A stretch of 64,000 nucleotides of DNA from Ceratopteris richardii (GCA_020310875.1 CM035408.1:141736407-141800406), one strand, 5' to 3'. Positions 12,661-26,477 are shown, counted from the stretch's first letter. Numbers and translations: made by a program. Notes: generated from the sequence alone by a model not told the origin.

Positions 12661-15600
12661 TGGCTCACACTAAGACTCCAAGTTATTATTTTTTATCCAA
12701 TGATTTAAGGATCATCTTCCAAAGTACTTATGTGATTATTTGTGCTTCTCAGAAAGCTCAAGAGGTCTACTTTGTGCTCTTTAACTCATTTATTGCTCAT
12801 CCAAAGCATGAATTTGCAACACCATCTCATCTCTGGAAGGTGTCAACTATCTCCTGCAACAATGGTATGAGAGCAACAACAAGGTAAAGTGGGAGATGGA
12901 TTTCGATCATTCATTGATAAATTGGACAAAGACAATTATTCAGCATGGTCCCCAAGGATGAAGGCTTACCTCCAAGGAAGAAGATCGTATTGTTACATAT
13001 ATGGAGATGAAGAAATGCCAACCTTTAGATGCAAAAACCAACCTACAAGAGGAGCAAGAGAGACTAGTTGCATGGTCTGCAAAGGATGCTCTAGCCAAGT
13101 CTTACATACTCCATTGAATCTCTGACTTTTTGTTATCGCATATTAGGAATTTTAAGACTTCCCAAGAAACTTGGGAAGTACTATCTTCCTAATTCTCATG
13201 AAATACAACAGCCAGAAAGAACCAACTTTGGATGGATTTCACAACCTTGAAGAAGCAGCCAAAGCAAAGTGTAGTTGACTATGTGACCAAGATGAGGATA
13301 TAGGTGACCAACTTGGGAGTATTGGAGAAGAAATAAAAGAGGAGCAGATAGTGAGGCTGATCATAAATGGCATCAAGGGTGATGACAAATGGGAGACTTT
13401 TACCACAACCATGGACCTATATATGGACATAAAGATACTTGAACTCAATACATTGATGGGGAAACTCTTCACACATGAGACAAAGCTCAAAAGAATGGAG
13501 ATATTTCTAGAGTTAATCAATCTTCTGCCCTTTACACATATAAAAATAAGAGTAAATATAAAGGCAAAGGTAAGAAGAATGAAGAAGATGCAAGTATCTC
13601 TCGGTAGAGGAAGAGGTACTAAAGGAAGGGGCAAAGGAGGAAAGCAAGGTAGGGGGAGACCATACAATTCTTCACCTTGCAACATTTGTGGCTTGACCAA
13701 TCATATCATAGATGAGTGCTTCCGAAATACAAAGAATCGGAGAGGAAGAAGTTTCCAAAAAGAAGTCTATGGACAATCAAGAAGCAAGTTCTATAATGGA
13801 GGAAACAACTACCATCACAATTACAACCAAGGCTACAACAACAACTATGAAGGAGGGCTTCAAAGGAAGGAAAGACTACAACAATTACATAGCTGATCAA
13901 GAGGATTCCCTATTACTCATGAATATGATAGCCAAGCAAGGTAAAGATGATGAGTACCTATTCTATATTGATTCTACTTGCTCAAATGATGTAGTAGGTA
14001 ATGTAGTATTATTATCTGACCTCGAGGAACCCAAAGGAAAGAATGAAGTCTAGTCAGGTGATCACACTAGGCAGTCACTAAAGACAATTGGAACTATTAA
14101 AGCATCTGATGGAGCGCTTAAAGGTTAGATTTAAAAGACATGGAGCATATGTGGAGGAACCTCAACAAGGCTTCAAGAGGATTGTAAAAGGTAAGAAATC
14201 TAGTAGACCTTTTACCTTTGAAGTTGAAGATACAAGAAATATTGCTCTCTTCAATTACAAGGACCAAACCCTATCTGAACTAGAGATATGTCATGAGAGA
14301 CTAGGTCATATAGGTGAAAGGACATTGAAGCAAATATGTAGGGATCAGAGTGTGCTTCACATCCTAAATGTGTCCAAGACAAACATGATTTACAAATGTG
14401 GAGCATCCCAATTTGGCAAGTCACATAGGCAACCATTCAACAAAAGAGGATACATGTATGAAGACTACTTGGAGCTTATACACAGAGCTGTCTGGAGTCC
14501 TAGGAGAGATTCATCAATGTTAGGGACAAGGTATTATGTTTCATTCATAGATGACTATAGTAGGTGAACAATACTTTATTTTATGAAGCAAAAAGATGAA
14601 GTCACACTTGTTTCAAGAAGTATTTGGCATTGGTTGAGAATCAAATAGGTAAAAGTTTGAAGAGGCTGAGATCTCATGGAGATGGTGAGTATTTCTCACA
14701 TGAATTTGACTCCTTCTTATAGGACAAAGGCATAAAGAGAGAGACTACAAGAAGGTACACTCCTAAACAGAATGGAGTCATAGAAAGAAGAAATAGATTA
14801 ATAGAGGCTACAAGATGAATGTTGAATGAGAAAAAACTCCCTAATTATCTATGGGCAGAGGCTATTTCCACATATACTTACCTAATCAATAGGCTTTCAT
14901 CCAAGTCACTAAATGGGATGAAACATTGAGGCATGGAATGGCCGGGGACCTTCTTTAGATCATTGTAAAATCTTTGGGGCATTGCTTATGCACACATACC
15001 CTCACAGATTAGTGAAAATCTTTATCGAAAATCTGAAAGATGCATATTTATGGGCTATGATCAGAAAAAAAAAGGATATAGGTTAGATAATCCCACTAAC
15101 AAAGGGTTTGTAGTTAGTAGAGATGTGGTATTTGATAAAAATAAATCTTGGTTTGAGGATGATTTCAGGAAAATAAAGCTACCCTATAATTTCGAGAATG
15201 ATTTTCCAAAATTTGACCAAGGAAAAACCATGTACATCTGAAGATATCAATCAAAAGATGAAGAGCAAATCAATGTTGAAGAATTCAAAGCTTGGAAGCC
15301 CAAGGGAAAAGTAAAGATAGAAAAAACTGGAAGACATTTGACAGTCATCCAATCAAGCACTTAGAAGATCTCAAGGGGAAAGCAAGAAACCTATAAGATA
15401 TAGATATGACACATCACTAGTCACCAAACATTCTATTTATATGACTAAGGAGTTTATGTTAGAGGAACCATCTACATTTGAAGAAGCTAAAGAAAGGGAA
15501 GAATGGAGAGAAGCTATGGAGGGGGAAATTGAATCAATTCAAGAGAATAACACTTGGGATTCGGTTCCCAAGAAGCCATTCATGAAGGTAATAGGATGCA

Positions 15601-16455
15601 TGTGGATTTACAAAGTGAAAAAGAATTCAGATGATAGAATAAATAGGTATACAACAAGGCTAGTAGCAAAGGGTTTGCTCAAACCCATGGAGTGGATTAT
15701 GAGGAGACCTTCTCACCCATGGCCACGATGCCAACTATCAGCATTTTAGTGAGTATTACTCCTTCAAAGAATTGGAACTTGTATCAATTAGATGTTAAAA
15801 ATGCATTCCTTAATGGGTGGATCTCTGAAGATGTCTACATGGTTCAACCACCAATATATGAAGACAAAGACAAAATTGATTATGTATATAAATTAAAGAA
15901 GGCATTGTATGGTTTAAAGCCAACTCCTAGGGATTGGAGCCATATGCTTACCACATAATTGTAGGACCAAGGTTTTGTTGCAAGCAAGGCAGATTCTTCA
16001 TTGTTTACTAAGAAGACTAATTTAGAAAACCCAGATCAAGGAGGAGTTCAAGATCAATGATCTTGGATTGCTTACATATTTTCATGGCTTAGAAATTGTT
16101 TATACAAATTCTGTTGTCTTCATTACTTAGAGAAAGTACATCCATGACATATTAATTAAGTTCAAGATCGATGGAAAATGCAAAATTACAAGTACACCCA
16201 TGGAATTTAATCACAAACTTTATGCTCATGAATGAGAGCTGCTTGAAGATATGACAGGGTACCAAAGTCTTGTTGGGAGTCTCAATTATGCAACCCTATC
16301 CAGAGTGGATATATGCTATGGAGTAAGTACATTGAGTCAATTCATGCATAAACCAATAAAAACTCACATGGAAGCCGCCAAAAGGATCTTAAAGTACTTG
16401 AAGGGTAAATGAAGGACTATTTTATCCATTTATATTTGACTTGGATATCAAGCTA
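12656..16455 (+). mobile_element. Old Ty1/copia fossil interrupted by the young Copia
   Basis: A primer site (12863-12874, TGGTATGAGAGC) follows a probable LTR end (CAACA, 12857-12861). The sequence from 12656 to 12861 is therefore probably the right part of a 5' LTR split by the young element. Coding remnants follow in the normal Copia order: gag with a DKDNYSAW motif (12.9 kb), zinc knuckle (CNICGLTNHIIDEC, 13.68 kb), protease (near 13.97 kb), integrase zinc region (HERLGHIG, 14.3 kb) and core (to about 14.9 kb), reverse transcriptase (15.45-16.1 kb; DVKNAFLNG, ALYGLK) and the start of RNase H (to about 16.45 kb). It ends abruptly there with no 3' LTR. More than ten breaks; old. Confidence 0.85.
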
Positions 16456-16740
16456 TACTCTTCAATTACCTCTCCAATGCTTCTAAGTTGATCTAAAATC
16501 TCCTTCATCTTTGTGACATAATCAGTCACACTTTTCTTGGGGCTTTTTTCATTGTTGTGATTACTATAGTTTTTCCTTTGCTCGTTAAGTCCCATGACCT
16601 CTATCTGAGGTTCTTCCTCATTTCTTATCTCATTCTCCCCATATTTTATCGTATAAGATGAAGACGATTCTACTCCCATCCAATTTAAAAGTCTTAATCT
16701 TTGAAAATACCATTCACTCATGGGAAGTCAGGTTCTTCAT
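16450..16740 (-). mobile_element. Copia-like gag fragment, opposite strand
   Basis: On the minus strand, the stretch SVTDYVTKMKEILDQLRSIG lines up with the gag segment SVNDYILKVKEIADQLGSIQ of the Copia at 25.5-32.0 kb. It abuts the plus-strand Copia fossil head to head at about 16.455 kb, so the junction is a rearrangement or a nested break. Sequence upstream on the minus strand (to about 16.74 kb) was not recognised. Confidence 0.5.
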
Positions 16741-16889
16741 CACCAGGTTTTGCTAGCAAACTTGTAGTACCCGTTCGAGCATGATCTAGAGTAGACTCCA
16801 TCTACCATTTCTTTATCATGTATTTATTATGATCCCTTATATAGTTCTGCCCATCGAGACATAGATGACCCTGACCTTGTGAGCCATGG

Positions 16890-19590
16890 TCATCCCAACA
16901 ATAAAGAAAACCCTCCAAACGTGAGTGGAATTCCTAACACTACAAAGTCTAAGATGAACTCTGACCCTTCTATGATCTGCTCAACCCTCTCAATGATTTT
17001 GAGAGGTTTTATGGTGATCTGATCCACCATGGTAATTGTGAATTCTGCTTCTTTGGTTGATTTCAGTATTAGCTTCTGCATTGTAAATTTAGGCATCAAG
17101 TTGATATGTGATCCACCTTCTATGATTACTCTCATAATTTCTTGCTCCACTATCTTGATTCTACATAAAGACTATAATAGTCAATCAATGGTGACTACGT
17201 TATGAAAAAATTACCAAGACTACTTCCCATCAAAATTGGTGATCCCAATTAAGCAACCATGTTCAACATCTCACTTTAGAACTCAACGTCCATACCTAGT
17301 AGGTCATACAAACTTACCTACTAGTATGTACTCTTCAAAATCTAACTCATCGAAAAAGGGGTTGTCAGTATACTTATGGTGAGCATTGAAGTGGCATCCT
17401 TTAATTCGTGTTTAGTAGTGCCAAATCCATCTTCCATTGTTCTATTCTAGCTCTACTCTTCTTCCTACTCCATTCATACATCTTTCACCTGATTAACATT
17501 GAGGTTTCTAGTCCTCGATGTGTTGAATTGGGAGCCTTAGTTGGCTCGCTTTGTGCTCAAGTAAGAGGTCTTTCCACTCTTCTAGGTGATTCTGAGTACA
17601 ACTAATAAAGAACATTATACAACATGTAATTAGACTTTGTATAGCATACTTTAGACACAAAAAGCATCAAAATATCTAGACTATATCTCACAACCTAGTA
17701 GTTTTCAAACAAGTTATCAATAACTGTCGGACTTGAAGATTGAAGTAGAGTGGATGAAAAACTCCAAAACTAATGAAAAATTTAGATGTAGAATGAAAGC
17801 ATGAAAGATAAGGAAACAATCCAAGTTAGAAAACTCTAAAAGACCCCATATTGGCTGAGGTATAAAAGTTTGAAGAGATGTATGTCTCTGAGGAGACACC
17901 AAATACTCAACGAAGACTAGATCTACCGAAATGCCTATTTGCCTGAGATTTCTCATTAGTTTTTATACAAAAAACTAATCTATAATACAATTGTAGACTT
18001 CTTAACACAACAATAATCACTCAAGCTTGCCACTACACTAAGAGATTCACTCTTTTTATTGAGACGTTGTAAATAGAAGTGCCTAGCTTTTCTAAAAATA
18101 GATAGCTCCCCTTTTCTTCCTATTTTTATCTACATTTGCTCTAAATTTAAGCATGTGTGTGCCTCCACATGCTATGTTTACTAACTAACAAGATCCACAA
18201 GCTTGGAAAAAAATTAAGAGTGAAGATTTATGTAAGATCTTCACTAAGATCATTTCTTTATCACAAGTTAGTGCCCTTGTTTTGTGTTGCACTGCATTCC
18301 TCTCCCATCATCAATTGAGCCCTATTACGTACTCTTAGTGGGTAGATCTCTCTATGATGCATGCACAATATTGGTCATTCTTGATTGATTTTCTTTGTTG
18401 TGAGCAAGTAGTTGGTCTATTGAAATGTGAAAAGCATTGTTTATCGAGTTTGTGGTAGTTTTCTTTGGACAATCCTTCATATAGTGATCTCTAATCTTTG
18501 ATAGTTGGAGCATGTGACTGCATTTTTGGGCATGAGACATAGAGCTTCACATCACCATATTTCCCACACCTATAGCACATTAAAGGTCATCGAGGCCAAT
18601 TCCTCAATGCTAAGACTTGGTCCCCCTGATTACACTACATGCAAGCATTAGTAGGAGAAGAATACAAAAATATAACACCAGGAATATTATCAAGGATAGG
18701 TCTTAGTGCCACTATCACTAACTAAGTCATAGGAATGGAGGGTTGTTTCTTCATTGATGGTTTCTCCGAATAAATTGTTAGTTGTGGCTGTTCCATCCAC
18801 TTTAGATAGTAGCAGCTGGAAGCCTTATGTCCTCATTTACCATATGATTTGTAGATCACCTTGTTAGGGGTTTTTGTTTGGGGTTTTCCTTATTTAAGGC
18901 ACATTATGAGCAAAATGCTTGCTTTTGTCTCTTATTCAATTCATTCTTTTATTTCTTGCTTGATGTTTTCCGACACTATCTTCTTAAACACTTGTAAATC
19001 ATTGTTGAACTAGGTGTTCATTCCATAATCATGAGAAGTGGAGTCATTCAAGTGCACTATAGCCTATCCAATTCTTGAATCCATGGTCAAGATGTCTTCT
19101 AGTGGGGGTCTTGGTGCTAACAGATCACAAAGTTTATGTATGGTACTGAGTGCTTGCACCTTCTCTAGCTACTTTTGAATTAGGAAATCACTTGGAAAAT
19201 CTGTTACCTTTGCTAGTAAAGCCTTGGTTCTTGTCATTAACTATGGAAAAGGTTCACCTTTTCATAAGTGCATATTTTCTAGTTCATCTAGCACTTGTTC
19301 AGTTGAGTTCCCTAGCTAGAAAGTGAGAAAAAATTCCTTCTTCATGGCTTGCCACATCATGAAACGTTCTTCCTAAAACTATATGAGCCACTTGTCTGTC
19401 AACCCATCTAAGGTTGCTAGAAAAAGAGCCATGAAGCTATCATTACATCCTTCCAATCCATGTCTCTTGCATAGTGCAAGAAAATGCCTTATATGATCAT
19501 CAAGAACTCTCCTAGAAGCTCCTTTAAAGAGGGAAAAAATGATGTCAATTTTGGATATGAGTGAATCTATATGTCCTTCAGTCATTTATG
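16890..19590 (-). mobile_element. Ty3/gypsy gag-protease fossil
   Basis: Read on the minus strand from high to low coordinates: a gag-like segment (about 19.6-19.0 kb; LATLDGLTDKWL and following), two zinc-knuckle-like motifs (about 18.6-18.45 kb; CYRCGKYG and HYMKDCPKK), then a retropepsin-like segment (about 17.15-16.89 kb; VIIEGGSHINLMPKFTMQKL). This is the usual gag-to-protease order of plant Gypsy elements. No reverse transcriptase, integrase or LTR was found next to it. Many breaks; old. Family assignment rests on short motifs, so it is moderate. Confidence 0.6.
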
Positions 19591-21374
19591 ATTCTTCTAT
19601 GAGTTAGTGCTTCTCCTTAGACTTGTTATAGATAACAATACTATGTTTTGGTCAAAGGGATTTATATCGCAAATAAGTCTTGTCATTAGATGGATAAGAT
19701 CGTTAGACATAAGTAGGTTACCATGCCCTTAGTCTCATTCGACATGCCAAAGTTGTACACCTTGATATGCTATTGTACAGAGCTAATACTATTCCATTGG
19801 TTCTTAATGGATGTTGGAATGCCATTAGGAATTGCAAAAAAAATATTAAAACTTAGACTTGATCATCGTGCACCTTTGAACCTATTATGGCAAACTTATT
19901 GTTCCTATTGTGAGACTTAAAACTTAACTACCAATGGCAGACATTGAAGCAAGTCGATGACTTTATACAAGAACAAAAGAGATAAAGATGTAGATGCAAT
20001 TGTATTACTTTTGAACACTAATTATAGGAATATGGAGCAAAATCAGCTTGGTCTTGTGGCAAACTTCTTTGAATGCCCCTTGATTACAAAGTATAAGAGA
20101 ATGAGAGAACTATCATGAACTTAGCATGAATATAGAGACACAAATTAAAATCTTCTTTCAGCCTTAGTGAAACTAAAAGCTCATACTTGTGCTATGCTTG
20201 TCAATTTTTCCTAGAGCTTCGCATGAATCTTGTAACCTCAGACTCAAAGGGGGAAGTTACTAGGAGGTACTAAAAAAGGAAGAAGAGGAAGATGCCATTG
20301 GACTCGATGCCTACTGATATGAGTGAACTCGACTGACCTTGATCTTTTGCATTGTCACTACTTCACACTAGGCAATTCCCTTACAACATACTAGTATTGT
20401 GCACACAAACGACTTAGGGTGCTAACCACTACAAGTCCCAAAGACACTGAACATGGCCTAGATGTCTCCTTGTCCTAAACGTTCTAGATGAAGAACTCTA
20501 TTAGCTAATAACACTCCCCTCTAAGCATCCTTGTCTCATAAGGGCATAGATTTTGACCCTCCCTTTCATTATTCACTTCTTCACCACTCTAAATACCAAT
20601 ATCTTTGACTTCCAGACCATGGCTTCTCTTCTTAGATTTTCCATTAAACATGGAACTAACTTATTACATCTACCCATGGTTCTTCTTTAGACTATGGATT
20701 CTTCTACAATTGCTTCTGATTCCTCACGAAAGCCTTGAACTTATAGAATGCGAGCCAAACTTCTACATACATTGTATGATGATCCCTCTTTGCTGAAATA
20801 CTAGTGTGTTTCCATCCTTGAGTACACCAAGCTTGCCAATGTGCAAGTGCATACAATTGTAGTGATTGTATGCCTCAATGCACATGCATGCATTTTAGCA
20901 CGTATCTATACATATGTATAATCATGCATATCTTAATATATCTTATTGATTGCCTCCCTAGTCATTATATAATGTGTCAAACTCCCTTACTTGGCACAAC
21001 ATCTCAAGTTCCTCTCTCATTGTGCCACCATATTGTATTATGATTATCTTGACTAGCTAATCAAGACCATCCCTACTGCAAGGGGAAATATACAAGAATA
21101 TCAAGTTGCTCCTTCAAAAAGGCATTGGAGGTAGAGAACAAGGATCAGCAGCATGAAGGATGGGGTAGTTAATGTGATTGACAATGCCAACTGCCATGGA
21201 GTAAATCCAAATTTTACTACCATCAGAAATCACAAAAGGGATGCTTGGGAAGAGACCGGACTATCCATGCCACTCAACCTTGGAATCTGAATACCCTCAT
21301 TCACTATGGTAGTTCAAGATCGTGCAACTCTAGACTCCCTCGCAACTTCTACAACATAATACCAATTGTATAGT
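19591..21374. other. Anonymous spacer
   Basis: No recognisable coding, RNA or repeat signal. Open frames are below 70 codons and have no motif. The sequence runs into the old Copia fossil at about 21.375 kb. Confidence 0.45.
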
Positions 21375-23560
21375 TGCTTATCTATGTATCTTTGGTTGTG
21401 AGAGATATGCATTAGTGTCTGCACACCAACACAATAAATTAGATGATAATGTAGTGAAATGTGTTTTTGTTAGGTACAATTCTGAAAGCAAAGGCTATTG
21501 TTTATATCATCCACATAATAAACTTAGTTTTTTAATTGTGATGTTGTTTTTATGGTAGATGCAATTCTAGCATTACTTTCATGTACTAAGAAGACTTGAG
21601 TTAGCTCTAAAGATGTGTATGTCACTTTAATGCCTCTTTTTATAGGTGGATAGTGAACTATTGGCCCAAATGAGGTAGTTTTGCAGCCTTTAGAGGTTCC
21701 ACATGATGATGCATATCATTCAATTTCGGATCAAGATTTACATGATGCACTTGTTGATGAGAAGGCTCACATAGAAGAGACTAAGACTATGTCTATAAGG
21801 CTGGCGCAAACCTTGTGAGATAGAAAGTTAGATGCACTTTTTTCATATTTTACATGTTCTACCTCTAGTTTCAGTGATGAGAATGACCTTATTTCTTTGG
21901 ATGAAGCACAAAATTAAAAAAATTGTATGGCTATGATGCAACCAAAATACGATGCTATTATGAAGAATGGTACTTGGTCTCTATGTGATTTGCCTCCAAG
22001 AAAAAACTCCATTTACACTAAATTGGTATACAAGGTAAAATGTAAGCCTAACATACCAATTACCAGATATAGGGCTAGGCTTGCTATCGAAGGTTTTCCT
22101 CAAAAGAGAGGTGTTGATTTCAATGAGATCTTTGCTCCCAAATTCTGAATTACCACTCTTCAAAGCATTTATGCACATCGAGATCATTATAGTTGGGATG
22201 TACATTTGTTGGACATTGAAACTCCATTTCTGAATGCTGACTTATAAGAAAAAGTGTATGTATTTCAACCTATGGGTTTGTGTAGGAAATGCAAGAAAAA
22301 AAGCATGTAGGTTGAAAAAGGTATCATATTGTTTGAAGCAAGTACCACGTGCTTGATATCAAAAGATACATGCCTACTTGAGTGCATATGTTTCAGAGAA
22401 TATTCCACTAGAGATCATGTTATACGTTAAGGGTGTAGATTTTGTACTCATGATCATTGTTTTATATGTTGATGACATGCTACTCACTAGTCCTACTAAG
22501 AAGCACATTTCTAAATTTGAGGTTTTTCTTTCATGCATCTTTTGAGAAATCAAATTTTTGGCATTTGCATCATTATTTGGGCACTAAGTTTATGGAAGTT
22601 GATGGAGGAATAGATGTGTGAAAATAAAATATGGACACATTATTGCAAGTTCTGGACTTGAAGATTGCAAACCTATTACCACTCCCATGGAGAGAGTTTT
22701 ATGATTGAGTCTTCATGATTTTGGAGATGAATTTGATGTTGTTCTCTATTAAGAGGCTTTTGGATTCTTGATTTACTTGTGCATAACATGACATGATATT
22801 CTATTTTTTTGTCCCTTAGGTGAGCACGTCTATGCATTTTTAAAGTATCAAGCATTCACTAGTGGTTAATCACAACTTTGGCTACTTGAGTGTTTTCTAG
22901 CCACTTGGTGTTTCCTAGCCACTTGGAATTATTTTATCCCAAAGGGGGATAATTACCGCTAGATTTACATGCTTTTTTTACCTAAACTTTGCTAGTTGCC
23001 ATGATATTTGTGTGTTAATGAGTGGTTTCTACTTCATCATTGGTAGCTCATGCATATCGTGGGTGTAAGAACTATTCTACTCTATCCACTTCTATTTGTG
23101 GGTCTGAGTATAGGGTAGCTTTCATAGTGACTACTGATCGTATGTGGCTTGAATGCCTTTTGGCTCATTTATTGCTAGTCAGCCTCTTGCCACCTTCATC
23201 AAGACCCAGTTTCCATGGTTGCACAAAGAACATTGAGGTGCATTGGCATTATTTTAGGGAAAGATTCTCTACTTGAGAGATCACTTTGTCTTATGTTCCC
23301 ACATAGGATATGTTGCAGACCTTTTCACAAAGGCTTGCCTTGGGAGAAGTCTGAAGATTTTCACAATTTATTGATATATTGTGGTAGTCATCACTGTGAA
23401 CAAACTTAGGACCCATTGGGCCTCTCTTTCCTTCTTTACGAGGCTTTTTTCCTTCGGCTTGTATGTAGGTCTACAATAATAACTCATGGCTTATCTTTGT
23501 ACATTCAATTGGTAATACATTCCCTATTGTGCTGTAATCCAAGTTTCCCTACCTCTAAGA
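21375..23560 (+). mobile_element. Ancient relative of the young Copia, 5' truncated
   Basis: From about 21.38 kb the plus strand follows the young element at 7.5-12.7 kb from mid-integrase onward. Shared segments include KLDDN..KCVFV, SESKGY, the acidic linker with LHDALVDE, NGTWSLCDLPP (21.96 kb), YVDDMLLTSP (22.46 kb) and RNase H KNIEVHWHYFRERFST (23.22-23.27 kb). After this, 23371-23560 resembles the young element's LTR read on its coding strand (TTGATATATTGTGGTAG, CTTATCTTTGTACATTC). It is therefore a 3' piece of an old copy with a worn 3' LTR. Many breaks; far older than the young copy. Confidence 0.8.
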
Positions 23561-24163
23561 AATACTTCCTTTATCTTGAAGATTACTTATCGAGCCAAAA
23601 TACTTATTCAATAGAACTCTATAAGAACTATCAAGACATCTTTCTTACACCATTTTTTATGTGCAGCCATTCATGAGAGCCTCATGATAGACACATTGAC
23701 TCCTCCATAGGAAGAAAAACACTCAGCCATACAATCCCTTAATCCTCTCCAAGTGGTTTGCACACCTTCCCTCTATTTTTTCGCTTTCACATCCCTTGCT
23801 CTCCTCTCATTTCTACTAGCCACGATAGTGCTTTGTTTGCATAACAAGACCATCAAGAAAGCCTATGATTGCACCTATGCAGTCAAGCATGTCTTCTCAC
23901 TTCAGTTTCCTTGTCACCACAACCCCAAAGCATTAGAATCTGATGGTGCTCATCATTCCTATGAGTTGACCGAAAACATTAATAGTTGATTATCATTCTT
24001 GACTCCACATAATTGTTCTCATATATGATGTTGGAAAATTGCCTACGATGCTACAACATTGCATAATTGACATCCTAGTATTCCAGAGCATCGCATAAGA
24101 GACACTTTGGAATGTAAAAAAAAATCGATTTCTCCCGGCACATTTGTGTCGAGATTAGGATGC
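23561..24163. other. Anonymous spacer before the microsatellite
   Basis: No gene or known repeat recognised. It may include the worn end of the preceding LTR. Confidence 0.4.
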
Positions 24164-24812
24164 ATGAGAGAGAGAGAGCGAGAGAGAGAGAGAGAGAGAG
24201 GTCGACACAGGTTTTAGCACACACCTCAAAGGAAGCAAGGTATGCACACACACACACACAAATTTACACACACATGTACATATGCATACACTCACACATA
24301 TACACACATAGACACACACACACACATACACATAGACACACACACATACACACACATAAACACATAGACACACACACATACACACTATAGACACACATAA
24401 ACATACACAAACACACATACATATTAGACACATACACACTTATACACACACAAACACACATCCACATGCATTTCCACACACACATACACATGCATACACA
24501 CATATATATACATATACACACATATATGCACATAGACACACATACACACATAGATACACACACATACACACATAGACACATAAGCATACATACACACATA
24601 CACACAAAGATATACACACTAATTTACATACACACATACACATGCATACACACACACATATATACACACATAGACACATGCATACACACATAGACACACA
24701 CACATACACACATAGTCACACACACACATAGACATATACATACACAAAAAAACATACACACTTACACACACACACACATCCACACACATTTACACACATA
24801 CACATGCATACA

Positions 24813-24890
<78 letters not shown>

Positions 24891-25478
24891 TACGCACCTA
24901 TATACATATATAGATAGATACGTACACACATAGACAAACACACACACACATACACACATACACATACACACATAAACACACACATACACACACACATATA
25001 GCCACATGCATACATATATATGCATACACACACATGTAGAGAGACATACACACACATACACATACATGCATACATATGCATACATAATGCATATGCATAT
25101 GCATACATACATACTTACATGCATACACATACATACACACACATGCATACATATGCATACATACATGCTTACATGCATACACACACATACACACACAAAC
25201 ACATACACACAAAGACACACACACACATAGACACACACACACATACACACACATACGCATACCTGTAGACATATGCATATGCATAGATACATACTTACAT
25301 GCATACACACACATACACACACATATGCATACATATGCATACATAATGCACATGCATATGCATACATAATGCACATGCATATTCATATATACATGCATAC
25401 ACATATACACACATAAACACATACACATACATAGACACATACACACACATACACACACATATACACACAGATTTACAC
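24164..25478. repeat. Composite CA-rich microsatellite, left block
   Basis: Starts with a (GA)n run (24164-24199). It continues as CA, CATA and CACACATA units, with a long (TA)n run (about 24816-24888) and recurring TGCATATGCATATGCAT blocks (for example near 25.09 and 25.35 kb). Open frames across it give Cys-Val-Tyr or His-Thr repeats, a by-product of simple sequence rather than protein coding. The array resumes at 32.0 kb on the other side of a Copia insertion. Confidence 0.95.
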
Positions 25479-26476
25479 TCAAATTATGTAAATACCTTTG
25501 GGAAGTCTTCAAATACTTCAAGAAGGCTCATATTATTCATAAAATGTAGCAAAAATACCACGTGAGTTCTAGAACATGGTGAGTCAAATTAGTGAGTCAC
25601 AAGGGAGCTTCAGTGGTGTCCTAGTGGAAGGTCGATGTGGCTAGTTCTCAAAGTCCATCAATACTTTGCTTATTTGAGCACTTGAGTCATGTAATACCTC
25701 CATCCAAGTGTCTACCACAAATTTAGATGTATTAGGAAGGTTTTAGATTAGTTTCCCATGCTATAAAAAGAGGAGAAAAGTCGTGATCTTGTGGGATGTC
25801 CAAGAGAGTCATATGTGTATCTCTACACTGCTGTAGTTTTGTATGCAGCAATTGCAGAGCTTGTATCTCCCTCATTATATATCCAAATTACATGTTTGAT
25901 AGCTCATTAGAAAGCTCTTACTGTCTACTTTGTTCCTGTAAATTTTCATAATCATTGGATTTGTGAGCTGAGAGAAATATGCTCTGCACGTAGTGTGTGT
26001 TCTCTGTTTTTTATCCCTGCTGAAGGTCTCCATTAAACCTCAAACTTGCAGAGGTCATATCTCCTTGTGTATGTATTCAAATCATGTGTTCTTTGGCTTG
26101 TTAGAAATCTCTTTAAGTCTAATTGTATTCTGGAAAGTTTCAAAGTCATTGGAGTTGTGAGTTAAGAGCAGTAGTCTCTGCAAGTGATGTGTGTCCTCAG
26201 GTTCATCTCTGTTTCAAGGTCTCCATTAAAGCTGCATATTGCAGAGGTCATAGCTCATTGTGTATTTATCCATTTGAGGTGTTCTATATCTTGTTGGAAA
26301 GCTCTTAGAGTCTAGTTTATGTCTGGCAAACAGTTTTGGAAAATTCTCAGTGACTTAAGAGAAACTTGCTCTGCAAAAAAATTGGTCTGTGCATACAAGT
26401 TTGTGAAAAAGTCAACTAGGTCCTGTTGGGTTTCACCTACTTCTAGCTGTACTTTGGAGATCAATAAACTCCAACA
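25479..26476 (+). repeat. 5' LTR, missing its first 35 bases
   Basis: Aligns without indels to 31002-31999. Internally it has about 2.7 copies of a unit near 195 bases (about 25853-26047, 26047-26243, 26243-26390). Each starts near TTGCAGAG and contains GAAAGCTCTT..GTCTA and a closing TCTCCATTAAA. Confidence 0.92.
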
Positions 26477-26477
26477 T

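Noticed and set aside
24155-25521. Many long open frames encoding Cys-Val-Tyr or His-Thr-rich proteins (also at 31.8-33.7 and 34.3-34.7 kb)
   Set aside because: They are translations of CA/CATA microsatellite, open in several frames because the simple sequence has few stops. There is no gene evidence.
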